A stretch of DNA of 11,031 bases from an uncultured Collinsella sp. (lineage in GTDB: Bacteria; Actinomycetota; Coriobacteriia; Coriobacteriales; Coriobacteriaceae), in assembly GCA_900545505.1 (NCBI GenBank), contig UQZC01000033.1, positions 1 through 11,031 on the forward strand, written 5' to 3'. Under the pieces are notes generated by a model, which saw nothing but the letters and a program-made list of their open reading frames with translations, was not told the DNA's origin and did not search any database. Position numbers and translations under genes: made by a program. Shown one piece after another: positions 1-6,937 of this stretch. Positions within the stretch are counted from its first letter, which is position 1, and the number at the start of each line of letters is the position of its first letter.

Positions 1-831
1 CGCGGCGCCCTCAGCGTCCCACTCGCCCCAGGCGTCACCCGTGGCCAGCAGGCCCAGCGGCGTGGCCACGACAAGCACGGCGACCAGGATAAGCGTGGGG
101 ACCAGCGAGGTCTTCTTGGCAGCAGCGCCCTCGGCAGCAAGCTGGCCATCGACGGGCTCGGGCCCGACGATAACGCTCGGCGCCGTCTTCTTAATGAAAC
201 CGTAGATGGCGGCCGTCGCCACGCCCTCGACGACACCGGCGACCAGCATATGCGGAATCATCATGGCCGGAATGGCAATGGACAGCGGGAAGGGGCAGTA
301 CAGCGGAGCGCCCGAAGCGTTGGTAAAGAGCATCGGCTGAATACCAAACTCGATTGCCGCGCACAGGGCCGCCAGGCACAGGCCAACCCAGCCGCTTACG
401 ATGGCCGAAACCGAGGTGCCCCAGCTCTTGTCGTGCAAACGGCTGTTGAGCGCACGGAACACGATAGCAGCGGCAAACGGCAGCACGAAGGCCATGTTAA
501 AGCAGTTGGCGCCAAAGGACAGGATGCCGCCGTCGCCAAACAGCAGCGCCTGTAGCGCCAGCGCGACCGAGACAGCAATGGCCGCGGCCTCCGGGCCCAG
601 CAGCAGCGCGATGAGCGCGCCGCCGACGGCGTGACCCGTGGTGCCGCCGGGCAGCGGCACGTTAAACATCATGAGCAGGAAGGAGAACGCAGCGCAGATG
701 CCCAGGAAAGCCATGTGCTCGCGATCGAGCGTGGCGCGTACCTTTTTGATGCAATGGACCCACACGGGCACCATCGCCACTGCCATGACGGCATCGGTCT
801 GCGGGGACAGATAATTATCTGGAATGTGCAT
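1..831 (-). CDS. cbiM: ECF transporter metal-binding membrane subunit CbiM/NikM (3' end cut off by window)
   Basis: Membrane S-component of a cobalt/nickel energy-coupling-factor ABC importer. Translating the minus strand from the ATG at 831 gives 277 uninterrupted codons that run off the window edge. The protein begins MHIPDNYLSPQT and carries PLPGGTTGHAVGG at residues 59-71. In this family the metal is held by the extreme N-terminus, His2 and a histidine near residue 67; both His2 and His67 are present. Hydrophobic segments follow (about 40-60, 72-98, 107-128, 141-163, 183-212), including MIPHMLVAGVVEG at 191-203, then one more at about 243-262 leading into GDAWGEWDAEG. A GGGAGG ribosome binding site lies about 6 nt before the start. 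The Q, O and N partner genes are expected beyond position 1. Metal choice cannot be read from the protein, but the NikR-like operator upstream favours nickel. No cobalamin riboswitch was seen. Confidence 0.93.
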   Translation of the reverse strand, partial: MHIPDNYLSPQTDAVMAVAMVPVWVHCIKKVRATLDREHMAFLGICAAFSFLLMMFNVPLPGGTTGHAVGGALIALLLGPEAAAIAVSVALALQALLFGDGGILSFGANCFNMAFVLPFAAAIVFRALNSRLHDKSWGTSVSAIVSGWVGLCLAALCAAIEFGIQPMLFTNASGAPLYCPFPLSIAIPAMMIPHMLVAGVVEGVATAAIYGFIKKTAPSVIVGPEPVDGQLAAEGAAAKKTSLVPTLILVAVLVVATPLGLLATGDAWGEWDAEGAA

Positions 832-888
832 GCGCGCCTCCCGGTTATCGGCGCACGGAATTGCAACGCCGCTTGAATCACCTTGTCA

Positions 889-916
889 GTGTTACGTAAT
901 GTCAGATTCGTAACAC
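889..916. promoter_or_regulatory. Candidate NikR-type operator upstream of cbiM
   Basis: A perfect 7-bp inverted repeat, GTGTTAC (889-895), 14 bp, then GTAACAC (910-916). From memory, GTGTTAC-N13/14-GTAACAC is the form reported for NikR nickel repressors of Geobacter/Desulfovibrio type; I could not check this. It sits just downstream of the predicted start site of the cbiM promoter and 57 bp before the cbiM ATG, where a bound repressor would block transcription. Confidence 0.72.
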
Positions 917-926
917 GCCGCGGGCT

Positions 927-955
927 ATCATAGCAAAACGGCGCACTGCCGACAA
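927..955 (-). promoter_or_regulatory. Predicted sigma70-type promoter of cbiM
   Basis: Reading the minus strand, TTGTCG (955-950) is followed by 17 nt and then TATGAT (932-927), which is also preceded by a TG one base upstream (TGC at 935-933). This predicts a transcript start near 920, a few bases before the GTGTTAC operator. The -35 element lies inside the loop of the pheT terminator hairpin. Prediction from consensus only. Confidence 0.55.
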
Positions 956-969
956 AGCAGCACGCCGTT
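935..969 (-). terminator. Rho-independent terminator after pheT
   Basis: On the minus strand the arms AACGGCGTGCTGC (969-957) and GCAGTGCGCCGTT (949-937) pair over 13 bp, including two G-U pairs, around a 7-nt loop, and are followed by a short U run (938-935). It lies 107 bp downstream of the pheT stop and should end the pheS-pheT transcript. The U run is short, so efficiency is uncertain. A weaker hairpin at 988-1014 (AAGGC/GCCTT arms plus flanking ATAT) and one at 1052-1070 (CGCTGG/CCAGCG) lie between it and pheT. Confidence 0.65.
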
Positions 970-1076
970 ATGTAATGCGCGTGTCATATATGAAGGCTCA
1001 ACAGCGCCTTATATCGAGCATAGCGGTCACGTAGGACTCGGCGGCAGCCACCGCTGGCCTATACCCAGCGCAAGCC

Positions 1077-3530
1077 CTATCCACGGACCTCGCCGTTTAC
1101 GCCCTTGCACACCTTGGTGACGATCTTCTGGTGCGCCTTTTCGACCTCTTCGCTGGTGAGCGTGTGGTCGTCGGAGCGATACGTAAGCGCAAAGGCCATG
1201 GACTTCTTGCCCGCTCCGATGCGGATGGGATCGCGGTAGACGTCGAACAGGCGCACGCCCTCGAGCAGCTTGCCGCCGGCGCTGGTAATGCGGCGCTCAA
1301 GATCCTCGCAGGTCACAGCATTGTCGACCACGATAGCAAGGTCGTGCTCAACAGCCGGGTACTGCGAGAACTCGCGGTAGTTCTCCTGATTGCGGGCGCC
1401 CTTGGTCAGCTTGTCCAGATCGAGCTCAAAGGCAACGACGACCTCATCGATGCCCATCGCCTCGCGCGCCTCGGGGTGAATCTCGCCGACCCAGCCCAGT
1501 ACGGTGCCGCCGGACAGAACCTCGGCCGCACGACCCGGCTGCAAGAAAGCGTAGCCCTCGCCCTCGACGGGACGGAAGCGAACCTTCTCGATGCGCAGCT
1601 GGGCGAGCAGCTCCTCGACAATGCCCTTGCCAAAGAAGAAACGCAGTTTGCGGTACTTCATGTTCCAGGACTGCTCGCTCCACTGGCCCGAGAGCACACC
1701 CGCCACGGACTTGGTCTCCTTGGGCAGGCTGGCGTTCTCGCGACCGTGGAACAGGCTGCCGACCTCGTACAGGTGCACATTGGGCGTACCGTGCGCCTCG
1801 TTGTAGGCCACGGACTGCAGCAGGCCCGGCAACAGCGAACGACGCATCTCGGTCTGCTCGGCTACCAGCGGGTTCATGAGCACCACGGGGCAACCGCGAC
1901 CCTCGGTGGACATACCGATTTTCTCCAGGTCGCCCGGGGCGGCAAAGCCGAAAGTCGTGGTCTCGTTGAGGCCGCAGGCGCGCAGGATCTCGCCGACCTT
2001 ACGGGTGAGCTTCTGCTCGCGGGTCAGGCCGCCGATGTGATTCTTGGCAGCCGGGATGGTCGCCGTCACGCGGCCCATGCCCCACAGGCGCAGGACCTCC
2101 TCGATCAGGTCGATCTCACGCGGCAGGTCGGGACGGAAGCTCGGCGGGGTGACCATGAAGTCCTCGCCGTCGCGCTCGACGGTGCAGCCCAGACGGGTGA
2201 GCGAACGCTCGATAAAGTCGGGCTCGATGTCGGCACCGCAAATGGCATGCACGCGGGCCAGGCGCAGCTTGATGCTGTCGATAGTCTTGGGCGCGGGGAA
2301 AACGTCGACATAGCCGGGAGCAACCTCGCCGCCGGCGATCTCCTCGATGAGAGCGCACGTCACATTGGCGACGTCCACGCAGCCAGTCTCGTCGACCTGG
2401 CGCTCAAAGCGGATGGAGGCGTCGGAGATCAGCGAAAGGTCGCGGCTGGTGTGCGAGGTGCGGCCAGCGTTGAAGCAGGCGCTCTCGACCATCACGTCGA
2501 CGGTGTCGTCCTCAATCTCGGAATCCATGCCGCCCATAACGCCGGCCAACGCCACAGGGCGCTCGCCGTCGGTGATAAGGCCCATGCCGGCGTCGAGCAC
2601 GCGCTCCTCGCCGTCGAGCGTCGTGAACTTCTCGTCCTGCTGGGCGGCGCGAACCACCACGCGGCGCCTGCCATCGCGCTCGACAAAGGTGTCCAAGTCA
2701 AAGGCGTGCAGCGGCTGACCGGTGAGCATCATCACGTAATTGGTGATGTCGACGATGTTGTTGTGCGGGCGCACACCCAGGGCGTTAAGGCGCTTGACCA
2801 TCCAGTCGGGCGAGGGACCGACCTTCACGTTGCGCACGATGCGGGCGACATAACGGTCGCACAGACCCTCGTCGGCGATCTCGACCGAAAGCTCGTCGTC
2901 GGTCGCGCGGCCGGTCTCCGCCTTGATAGCGGGCAGCTCAACGTGGAAATCGCGGTCGAAGATGGCGCCGGTCTCGCGGGCCATGCCGATCATGGACAGG
3001 CAGTCGGGGCGGTTGGGTGTGATCTCGCAGTCGAGCACGGTGTCGCTCGAGCCCACGTACTCGGCAAACGGCATGCCGCAGGGCGTATCCTCGGGCAGAA
3101 TCATGATGCCGGAGTGGTCGCCGCCCAGGCCGAGCTCGCGCGCGGAGCAGTTCATGCCCATGGACACGACGCCGCGAAGCTTGCTCTTCTTGATCTTGAC
3201 GTCGCCGGGAAGCACGGCGCCAATCATGGCCGTGACGATGTGGTCGCCGGCCTCAAAGTTCTGCGCGCCGCAGACGATCTGCAGCGGAGCGGGGTTGCCG
3301 TCGGCGTCGAGATTCTTGTCGCCCACATCGACCGAGCACACATACATGTGGTCGCTATCGGGGTGCGGGGTCTTGGTGAGCACCTTGGCAGTCACCACAT
3401 GGTCGAAGGACTCGCCCACGGTGTCGATCGCCTCGACCTCGGTGCCGGTACGGATATATTCGTCCGAAAGGGTCTTGGGATCCTCCGGAATATCGATCAT
3501 GGTCTTGAGCCAGTCGTAAGAAACACGCAT
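1077..3530 (-). CDS. pheT: Phenylalanine--tRNA ligase beta subunit
   Basis: Beta chain of the alpha2-beta2 phenylalanyl-tRNA synthetase in the cytosol, which charges tRNA-Phe; it binds tRNA and carries the B3/B4 editing domain that removes mischarged tyrosine. The 817-residue length is at the long end of the bacterial family (about 785-810). Visible regions in order: N-terminal B1 piece with YDWLKTMID; EMAP-like tRNA-binding fold at about 42-155 (HPDSDHM at 56-62); the family motif ITPNRPDCLSM at 170-180; B3/B4 about 215-400; B5 about 412-485 ending PPSFRPDLPREIDLIEEVLRLWG-like; degenerate catalytic fold to about 710; C-terminal FDX-ACB anticodon-binding domain at 718-817 (YREFSQYPAVEHDLAIVV). 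AAAGGAG lies 6 nt before the ATG, fixing the start. It follows pheS on the same strand after a 184-bp gap and is presumably controlled by the same T-box. Confidence 0.98.
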   Translation of the reverse strand: MRVSYDWLKTMIDIPEDPKTLSDEYIRTGTEVEAIDTVGESFDHVVTAKVLTKTPHPDSDHMYVCSVDVGDKNLDADGNPAPLQIVCGAQNFEAGDHIVTAMIGAVLPGDVKIKKSKLRGVVSMGMNCSARELGLGGDHSGIMILPEDTPCGMPFAEYVGSSDTVLDCEITPNRPDCLSMIGMARETGAIFDRDFHVELPAIKAETGRATDDELSVEIADEGLCDRYVARIVRNVKVGPSPDWMVKRLNALGVRPHNNIVDITNYVMMLTGQPLHAFDLDTFVERDGRRRVVVRAAQQDEKFTTLDGEERVLDAGMGLITDGERPVALAGVMGGMDSEIEDDTVDVMVESACFNAGRTSHTSRDLSLISDASIRFERQVDETGCVDVANVTCALIEEIAGGEVAPGYVDVFPAPKTIDSIKLRLARVHAICGADIEPDFIERSLTRLGCTVERDGEDFMVTPPSFRPDLPREIDLIEEVLRLWGMGRVTATIPAAKNHIGGLTREQKLTRKVGEILRACGLNETTTFGFAAPGDLEKIGMSTEGRGCPVVLMNPLVAEQTEMRRSLLPGLLQSVAYNEAHGTPNVHLYEVGSLFHGRENASLPKETKSVAGVLSGQWSEQSWNMKYRKLRFFFGKGIVEELLAQLRIEKVRFRPVEGEGYAFLQPGRAAEVLSGGTVLGWVGEIHPEAREAMGIDEVVVAFELDLDKLTKGARNQENYREFSQYPAVEHDLAIVVDNAVTCEDLERRITSAGGKLLEGVRLFDVYRDPIRIGAGKKSMAFALTYRSDDHTLTSEEVEKAHQKIVTKVCKGVNGEVRG

Positions 3531-3714
3531 CTAGCTCTCCTTTCATACTGAAAGCCTGCGAAGAGATGCAGGTGGAAACTTCAACTTTGTGAACATTCCT
3601 TACAAAGCGAGGGTTGTCCAAGTGCGGCAGATCGGCCCGAAAGAGGAGCGCCGCGTACTTTGGTACGCAAGCGACGAATGAACGCCGAGGTGCCGTGCTT
3701 GGGCAAGCCGCAGC
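3531..3714. other. Long hairpin-rich spacer between pheS and pheT
   Basis: The 184 bp between the pheS stop and pheT start is far longer than the usual near-overlap of this gene pair. It holds three inverted repeats: CCTGC/GCAGG at 3555-3572, CTTTGT/ACAAAG at 3585-3607, and GCGTAC-TTTG-GTACGC at 3653-3668. Only the last ~12 bp is the pheT ribosome binding site. No gene was recognised. None of the hairpins has a clear U run on the minus strand, so they look more like RNA processing or repeat structure than terminators. Confidence 0.6.
3649..3673. repeat. Near-perfect hairpin in the pheS-pheT spacer
   Basis: GCGTAC (3653-3658), TTTG loop, GTACGC (3663-3668) is a perfect 6-bp stem, extended after a small internal loop by CGC (3649-3651) pairing with GCG (3671-3673). 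A compact, GC-rich stem-loop of this kind is typical of dispersed palindromic repeats, but only one copy is present here, so its repeat status is unproven. Confidence 0.45.
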
Positions 3715-4791
3715 CTAGAACTGATTCAGGAAACGCATATCGCCTGTCATCAACGTACGCAGGTCGGGCAGGTCGTAGCGCAGGGCCGCGACGCGCTCGG
3801 CGCCAATGCCAAAGGCGAAGCCGGTGTACTTCTCGGGGTCGATGCCGCAGTTGATCAGGACGTTGGGGTCGACCATGCCGCAGCCCAAGATCTCGATCCA
3901 GCCGCTGTGCTTGCAGAAGTTGCAGCCCTTGCCGCCGCAGACGTGGCAGCTCACGTCCACCTCGCAGGAAGGCTCGGTGAAGGGGAAGAAGTGCGGGCGG
4001 TAACGCGTCTTGCGGTCCTCGCCAAACATGCACTTAACAAAGTAGTCGAGCGTGCCCTTAAGGTCGCCAAAGGTGATGCCCTCGTCGACGACGAGGCCCT
4101 CGATCTGGTTGAACTGCGGCAGGTGGCAGGCGTCGGCCGTGTCGGGACGGTAGACGGTGCCCGGGCAGATCATGTAGATGGGCGGCTTTTGCGACTCCAT
4201 GGTGTGGATCTGCACGCCCGAGGTCTGGGTGCGCAGCAGCACATCGGACTCGCCGTGGGCGTGAGCCTCGGGGTGCGCGACGCTGCCGGGGTTGTTGTCG
4301 ACCACGTAGAAGGTATCGCGGGCCGAGCGGCTCGGGTGATCCATGGGGGCGTTGAGCGCGGTGAAGTTGTAATAGGAGGTGTCGACCATGGGGCCGGACT
4401 CGACGGTGTAGCCGATGCCGCAGAAGATGTCCTCGGCCTCCTCGATGATCTGCTTGATCAGGTGCTGGTGACCGATCTGCGGACGGATGCCCGGCAGCGT
4501 GATGTCGACGGCCTCGTGCTCGAGTGCGTGCTTGAGAGCGGCGGCCTTCATCTCGGTGGTGCGCTCGTCGAGCATGCCCTCGATCAGCTGGCGCATCTCG
4601 TTGGCGCGCTTGCCCATCACGGGACGATCCTCGGGGGCGAGCTTGCCCATCATGCGCATCAGGCCGGTGATGCGGCCCTTGCGGCCGAGCAGCTCAACGC
4701 GCGCGGCCTCGAGCTTTGCGGCGTCGTCGGCGCCTGCGACGAGCTCCTTGGCCTCTTCCTCGAGTTTGACCAGATCATCAATCAGACTCAT
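3715..4791 (-). CDS. pheS: Phenylalanine--tRNA ligase alpha subunit
   Basis: Catalytic alpha chain of phenylalanyl-tRNA synthetase, 358 residues (family about 330-350). The N-terminal ~90 residues are charged helices forming the coiled-coil tRNA arm. Class II features follow: motif 1 around GYTVESGPMVDT (127-138), motif 2 at 211-232 (GTVYRP...FNQIEG), and motif 3 GFAFGIGAERVAAL at 324-337. A cysteine cluster, C282, C285, C290 and C293, sits in the CGGKGCNFC loop known in many Firmicutes-type PheS. Compared with E. coli as I remember it, residues 166-184 hold about ten extra residues rich in histidine (H173, H177, H179). An open frame continues upstream to 4974, but that part crosses the T-box terminator. 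The ATG at 4791 has AAGGG just ahead and begins the conserved sequence, so it is the start. Confidence 0.98.
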   Translation of the reverse strand: MSLIDDLVKLEEEAKELVAGADDAAKLEAARVELLGRKGRITGLMRMMGKLAPEDRPVMGKRANEMRQLIEGMLDERTTEMKAAALKHALEHEAVDITLPGIRPQIGHQHLIKQIIEEAEDIFCGIGYTVESGPMVDTSYYNFTALNAPMDHPSRSARDTFYVVDNNPGSVAHPEAHAHGESDVLLRTQTSGVQIHTMESQKPPIYMICPGTVYRPDTADACHLPQFNQIEGLVVDEGITFGDLKGTLDYFVKCMFGEDRKTRYRPHFFPFTEPSCEVDVSCHVCGGKGCNFCKHSGWIEILGCGMVDPNVLINCGIDPEKYTGFAFGIGAERVAALRYDLPDLRTLMTGDMRFLNQF

Positions 4792-4877
4792 GTCTTCCCT
4801 TTCGTCTCTCGCGCTCCCCGCTTGCCGAGGCGGCTGCCGCCGTCTGACGTTGCGAAAACGCGGCCCGGTTCGGTAAC

Positions 4878-4918
4878 AAAAAACCGTCCTCGGGCATGTG
4901 CATTGCCCAAGGACGGTT
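4878..4918 (-). terminator. T-box-controlled transcription terminator before pheS
   Basis: On the minus strand a 15-bp stem pairs 4918-4904 with 4896-4882 around a 7-nt loop, followed by six U residues (4883-4878). Its 5' arm contains CCTTG, which would instead pair with CAAGG of the T-box in the antiterminator form. This is the class I transcriptional arrangement rather than the translational type known in some Actinomycetota. It ends 86 bp before the pheS start. Confidence 0.95.
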
Positions 4919-5163
4919 GAATTCCGCGGTACCACCTTGTTTGACCCGGCGGATGTCTGGCCCGCCGCGCCCACTCTTTGCCCCTTGTCGCGAGGCTCAC
5001 GGCTTCCCTACTGGGGACATCGCCGCCGCCGGCCGCGTGCCCGTTGAGGTCGCTGCTCGGGAGTGAACGCTTGGCCCTTGCCACCGCAGGAAGGCTTACA
5101 GCCCATGACCTTCCCTCTCTTGCCGGCGACGCGGCGGGCAAAACCCTCTCCGTCAACGCATTG
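4878..5163 (-). promoter_or_regulatory. T-box riboswitch leader of pheST (tRNA-Phe sensing)
   Basis: The minus strand carries the T-box core AAGGTGGTACCGCGG at 4938-4924, close to the family consensus AGGGUGGNACCGCG. Its UGGU can pair with the ACCA end of tRNA-Phe. Stem I is closed by CGTTGA (5158-5153) with TCAACG (5047-5042); its apical helix is GGAAGG (5114-5109) with CCTTCC (5094-5089). A likely specifier codon UUC (Phe) lies at 5067-5065 on the descending strand. A stem III hairpin uses GGCGG (4966-4962) and CCGCC (4952-4948). Uncharged tRNA-Phe should stabilise an antiterminator (CAAGG with CCTTG) and let transcription reach pheS. The specifier assignment is tentative; the T-box call itself is firm. 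Confidence 0.93.
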
Positions 5164-5169
5164 GGCTAT

Positions 5170-5178
5170 AGGATAGCA
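5170..5178 (-). promoter_or_regulatory. Possible extended -10 element of the pheST promoter
   Basis: Minus-strand TGC-TATCCT (5178-5170) fits an extended -10 and would start transcription near 5163, a few bases before the closing helix of T-box stem I. No good -35 hexamer is seen at the proper distance, which extended -10 promoters tolerate. CACA-T-TGTG at 5177-5185 forms a short palindrome overlapping its upstream edge. Confidence 0.4.
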
Positions 5179-5296
5179 CATTGTGTGGGTGTATCGCCGC
5201 GTTCCGTTTTGTTCGTGCTGGGTACAAGGCAGGTAGCTGTGCAAACTGGCCGTGCGCCCATCCGTGGCGCTCGGCTCGCGAGATCAAGGATATGGT

Positions 5297-6871
5297 ATGG
5301 GAAAGAAGCACGATAAGAAGGCCGAGCCCGCAGCGGGCAAGACGCCCAAAGGCATGAAGGTCGATAAGGCCGTCAAAAAATTCCGCAAGCTCGAGGGCAA
5401 GCTGTGGACCCGCGAGTACCTGCTCAAGATTGCCGAGTTTGACGGCGCGACCATTGCCCCCGCCAATGGCGCTGCCGCGCGCGCCGACGCCATGGGCACC
5501 CTTGCCGGCGAGCACCATAAGCTCCTGACCAGCGAAAAGTCTGTCGAACTTGTGCGCTCGCTGGCACGCGAGACCGTCGCCGGCGGCAAGATCGATGACC
5601 CGCAACTGCTCGACGAGATTCGCGTGCTCGGCCGCGACCAGCGCGAGGCAAGCGTTATTCCTACCGAGGAGGCCGAGGCCTGGACCAGGCTCACCTGCGA
5701 GGCCGACGCCGTGTGGCATAAGGCCAAGACGGCCAACGACTGGGCGAGCTTTGAGCCCTATGTGGATAGGATCGTCGCCCAACTTAAGCATCAGGCCGAA
5801 CTCATGGACCCCAAGCGCGACCCATACGACGTTTGGCTCGACCAGTACGAGCGCGGCCTTTCCGCCAAGAGCTTCGACGCGTTTTGCGAGGAGGTCAAGG
5901 CCACGGTCGTGCCGCTCGTGCACGCCATCGGCGAGCGCGGCCAGCAGCCCGATGCCGACTTTTTGCACGCCCGCGTGCCCGAGGCCGCCCAGCGCGCCAT
6001 GAGCTTCGACCTGATGAAGCTCGTCGGCCTGAACCTGGACGACACCACGCTTGCCTTTACCGAGCACCCGTTTAGCGAGGGCTTTGCCGTGGGTGACGCG
6101 CGCATCGCGACACACATCTACGAGGACGATTGCATCTCCAACGTCTACAGCATCATCCACGAGGCGGGGCACACCATGTACGAGCTGGGCGTCAATCCCG
6201 CCTATGCGCGCACCTGCCTGGAGGGCGGCACCTCCATGGGCATCCACGAGAGCCAGAGCCGCTTCTTTGAGAACACCGTGGGCCGCAGCCGTGCCTTTAT
6301 GGGGCCGCTGCTCGAGGTGCTGCGCCGCCACGCACCCGAGGTCTACGGCGACGTCGACGAGGACACGCTCTACCACGCCGTGAACATCGCGCAGCCTTCG
6401 CTGATCCGCACCGAGGCCGACGAGCTCACCTATCCGCTGCACGTTATGGTGCGCTACGAGATCGAGCGCATGCTGTTTGCCGGCGAGGCCACGGCCAAGG
6501 ACATCCCCGCGCTTTGGAACCGCTTCATGGATGAGTACCTGGGCATTCCCGTTCCCGACGACACGCACGGCTGCCTACAGGATACGCACTGGAGCGGCGG
6601 CTCGTTTGGCTACTTCCCCACCTATGCGCTGGGCAGCGCCTACGACGCCATGTTTGTGCCGGCCATGTGCCGCGACGGTGTCGACCTCAACGGCGCCTGT
6701 GCGAGCGGCGACCTGACACCCGTCCGCGCCTGGCTGGGCGAGCACATTTGGCAGTGGGGCCGCGCCAAGGACGCGCCGGAGCTCATCAAGGGCGCGTGCG
6801 GCATGGCGTTCGATGCCCGCTACTACTGCAGCTACCTGCAGGACAAGTTCACCACGCTCTACGAACTGTAA
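5297..6871 (+). CDS. M32-family (carboxypeptidase Taq) zinc metallocarboxypeptidase
   Basis: Cytosolic zinc carboxypeptidase removing C-terminal residues, 524 residues (family about 500). The zinc site is HEAGH at 288-292, with the third ligand Glu318 in HESQSRFFEN; the 30-residue spacing from His288 to Glu318 equals that in the Pyrococcus enzyme. Other family signatures are RTEADELTYPLHVMVRYEIE and LQDTHWSGGSFGYFPTYALG near the C-terminal third. The N-terminus begins with a lysine-rich stretch (MGKKHDKKAEPAAGKTPKG) and no signal peptide, an addition to the usual core. The ATG at 5297 is preferred over the in-frame ATG at 5252 because AAGGA lies 6 nt before it. It is divergent from pheST and convergent with glmM, so it is transcribed alone. 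No clear promoter was recognised in 5180-5280. Likely role: peptide turnover. Confidence 0.95.
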   Translation: MGKKHDKKAEPAAGKTPKGMKVDKAVKKFRKLEGKLWTREYLLKIAEFDGATIAPANGAAARADAMGTLAGEHHKLLTSEKSVELVRSLARETVAGGKIDDPQLLDEIRVLGRDQREASVIPTEEAEAWTRLTCEADAVWHKAKTANDWASFEPYVDRIVAQLKHQAELMDPKRDPYDVWLDQYERGLSAKSFDAFCEEVKATVVPLVHAIGERGQQPDADFLHARVPEAAQRAMSFDLMKLVGLNLDDTTLAFTEHPFSEGFAVGDARIATHIYEDDCISNVYSIIHEAGHTMYELGVNPAYARTCLEGGTSMGIHESQSRFFENTVGRSRAFMGPLLEVLRRHAPEVYGDVDEDTLYHAVNIAQPSLIRTEADELTYPLHVMVRYEIERMLFAGEATAKDIPALWNRFMDEYLGIPVPDDTHGCLQDTHWSGGSFGYFPTYALGSAYDAMFVPAMCRDGVDLNGACASGDLTPVRAWLGEHIWQWGRAKDAPELIKGACGMAFDARYYCSYLQDKFTTLYEL

Positions 6872-6893
6872 GGCATAACCGACACGCCAACGC

Positions 6894-6932
6894 AAAGGGG
6901 ACGCCGCGGAACCAATCCGCGGCGCCCCCTTT
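6894..6932. terminator. Bidirectional terminator between the M32 gene and glmM
   Basis: AAAGGGG-A-CGCCGCGG (6894-6909) pairs with CCGCGGCG-C-CCCCTTT (6917-6932) around a 7-nt loop, with a single A/C mismatch. The A run on one side and T run on the other let it act in both directions, as expected between convergent genes. The U run is only three bases on each strand, but the stem is very GC-rich. It begins 22 bp after the M32 stop. Confidence 0.85.
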
Positions 6933-6937
6933 CCACC

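Noticed and set aside
250..876. Several small open frames on both strands over 1-881 that do not match cbiM's frame
   Set aside because: All overlap the continuous cbiM reading frame, which runs off the window and matches its family throughout.
832..1076. Cobalamin riboswitch upstream of cbiM
   Set aside because: No B12-box-like GCCACTG sequence or long leader was seen on the minus strand; the predicted transcript leader is only about 90 nt and carries the NikR-like palindrome.
1131..3551. An 806-codon open frame on the plus strand lying opposite pheT
   Set aside because: It mirrors pheT codon for codon. Strong GC preference at third positions removes stop codons from one antisense frame. 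The predicted protein is a low-complexity Ala/Gly/His/Asp/Leu mix with no family resemblance.
3355..3621. A minus-strand open frame spanning the pheS-pheT spacer into pheT
   Set aside because: It starts with TTG, has no ribosome binding site, and overlaps the first ~175 bases of pheT in another frame.
3907..4920. A 337-codon open frame opposite pheS that also crosses the T-box terminator
   Set aside because: Antisense shadow of pheS with valine/alanine/leucine/aspartate-rich low-complexity translation; it would begin inside the PheS cysteine loop.
4792..4974. N-terminal extension of pheS by 61 codons to a start at 4974
   Set aside because: That stretch crosses the T-box core and terminator, and the PheS family starts at the ATG at 4791 with its own ribosome binding site.
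5252..5296. A start for the M32 gene 15 codons upstream
   Set aside because: No ribosome binding site is near 5252, whereas AAGGA is 6 nt before the ATG at 5297.
5153..6568. A 471-codon open frame opposite the M32 gene, reaching into the T-box leader
   Set aside because: Same antisense effect; the sense strand has clear zinc-peptidase motifs and a ribosome binding site.
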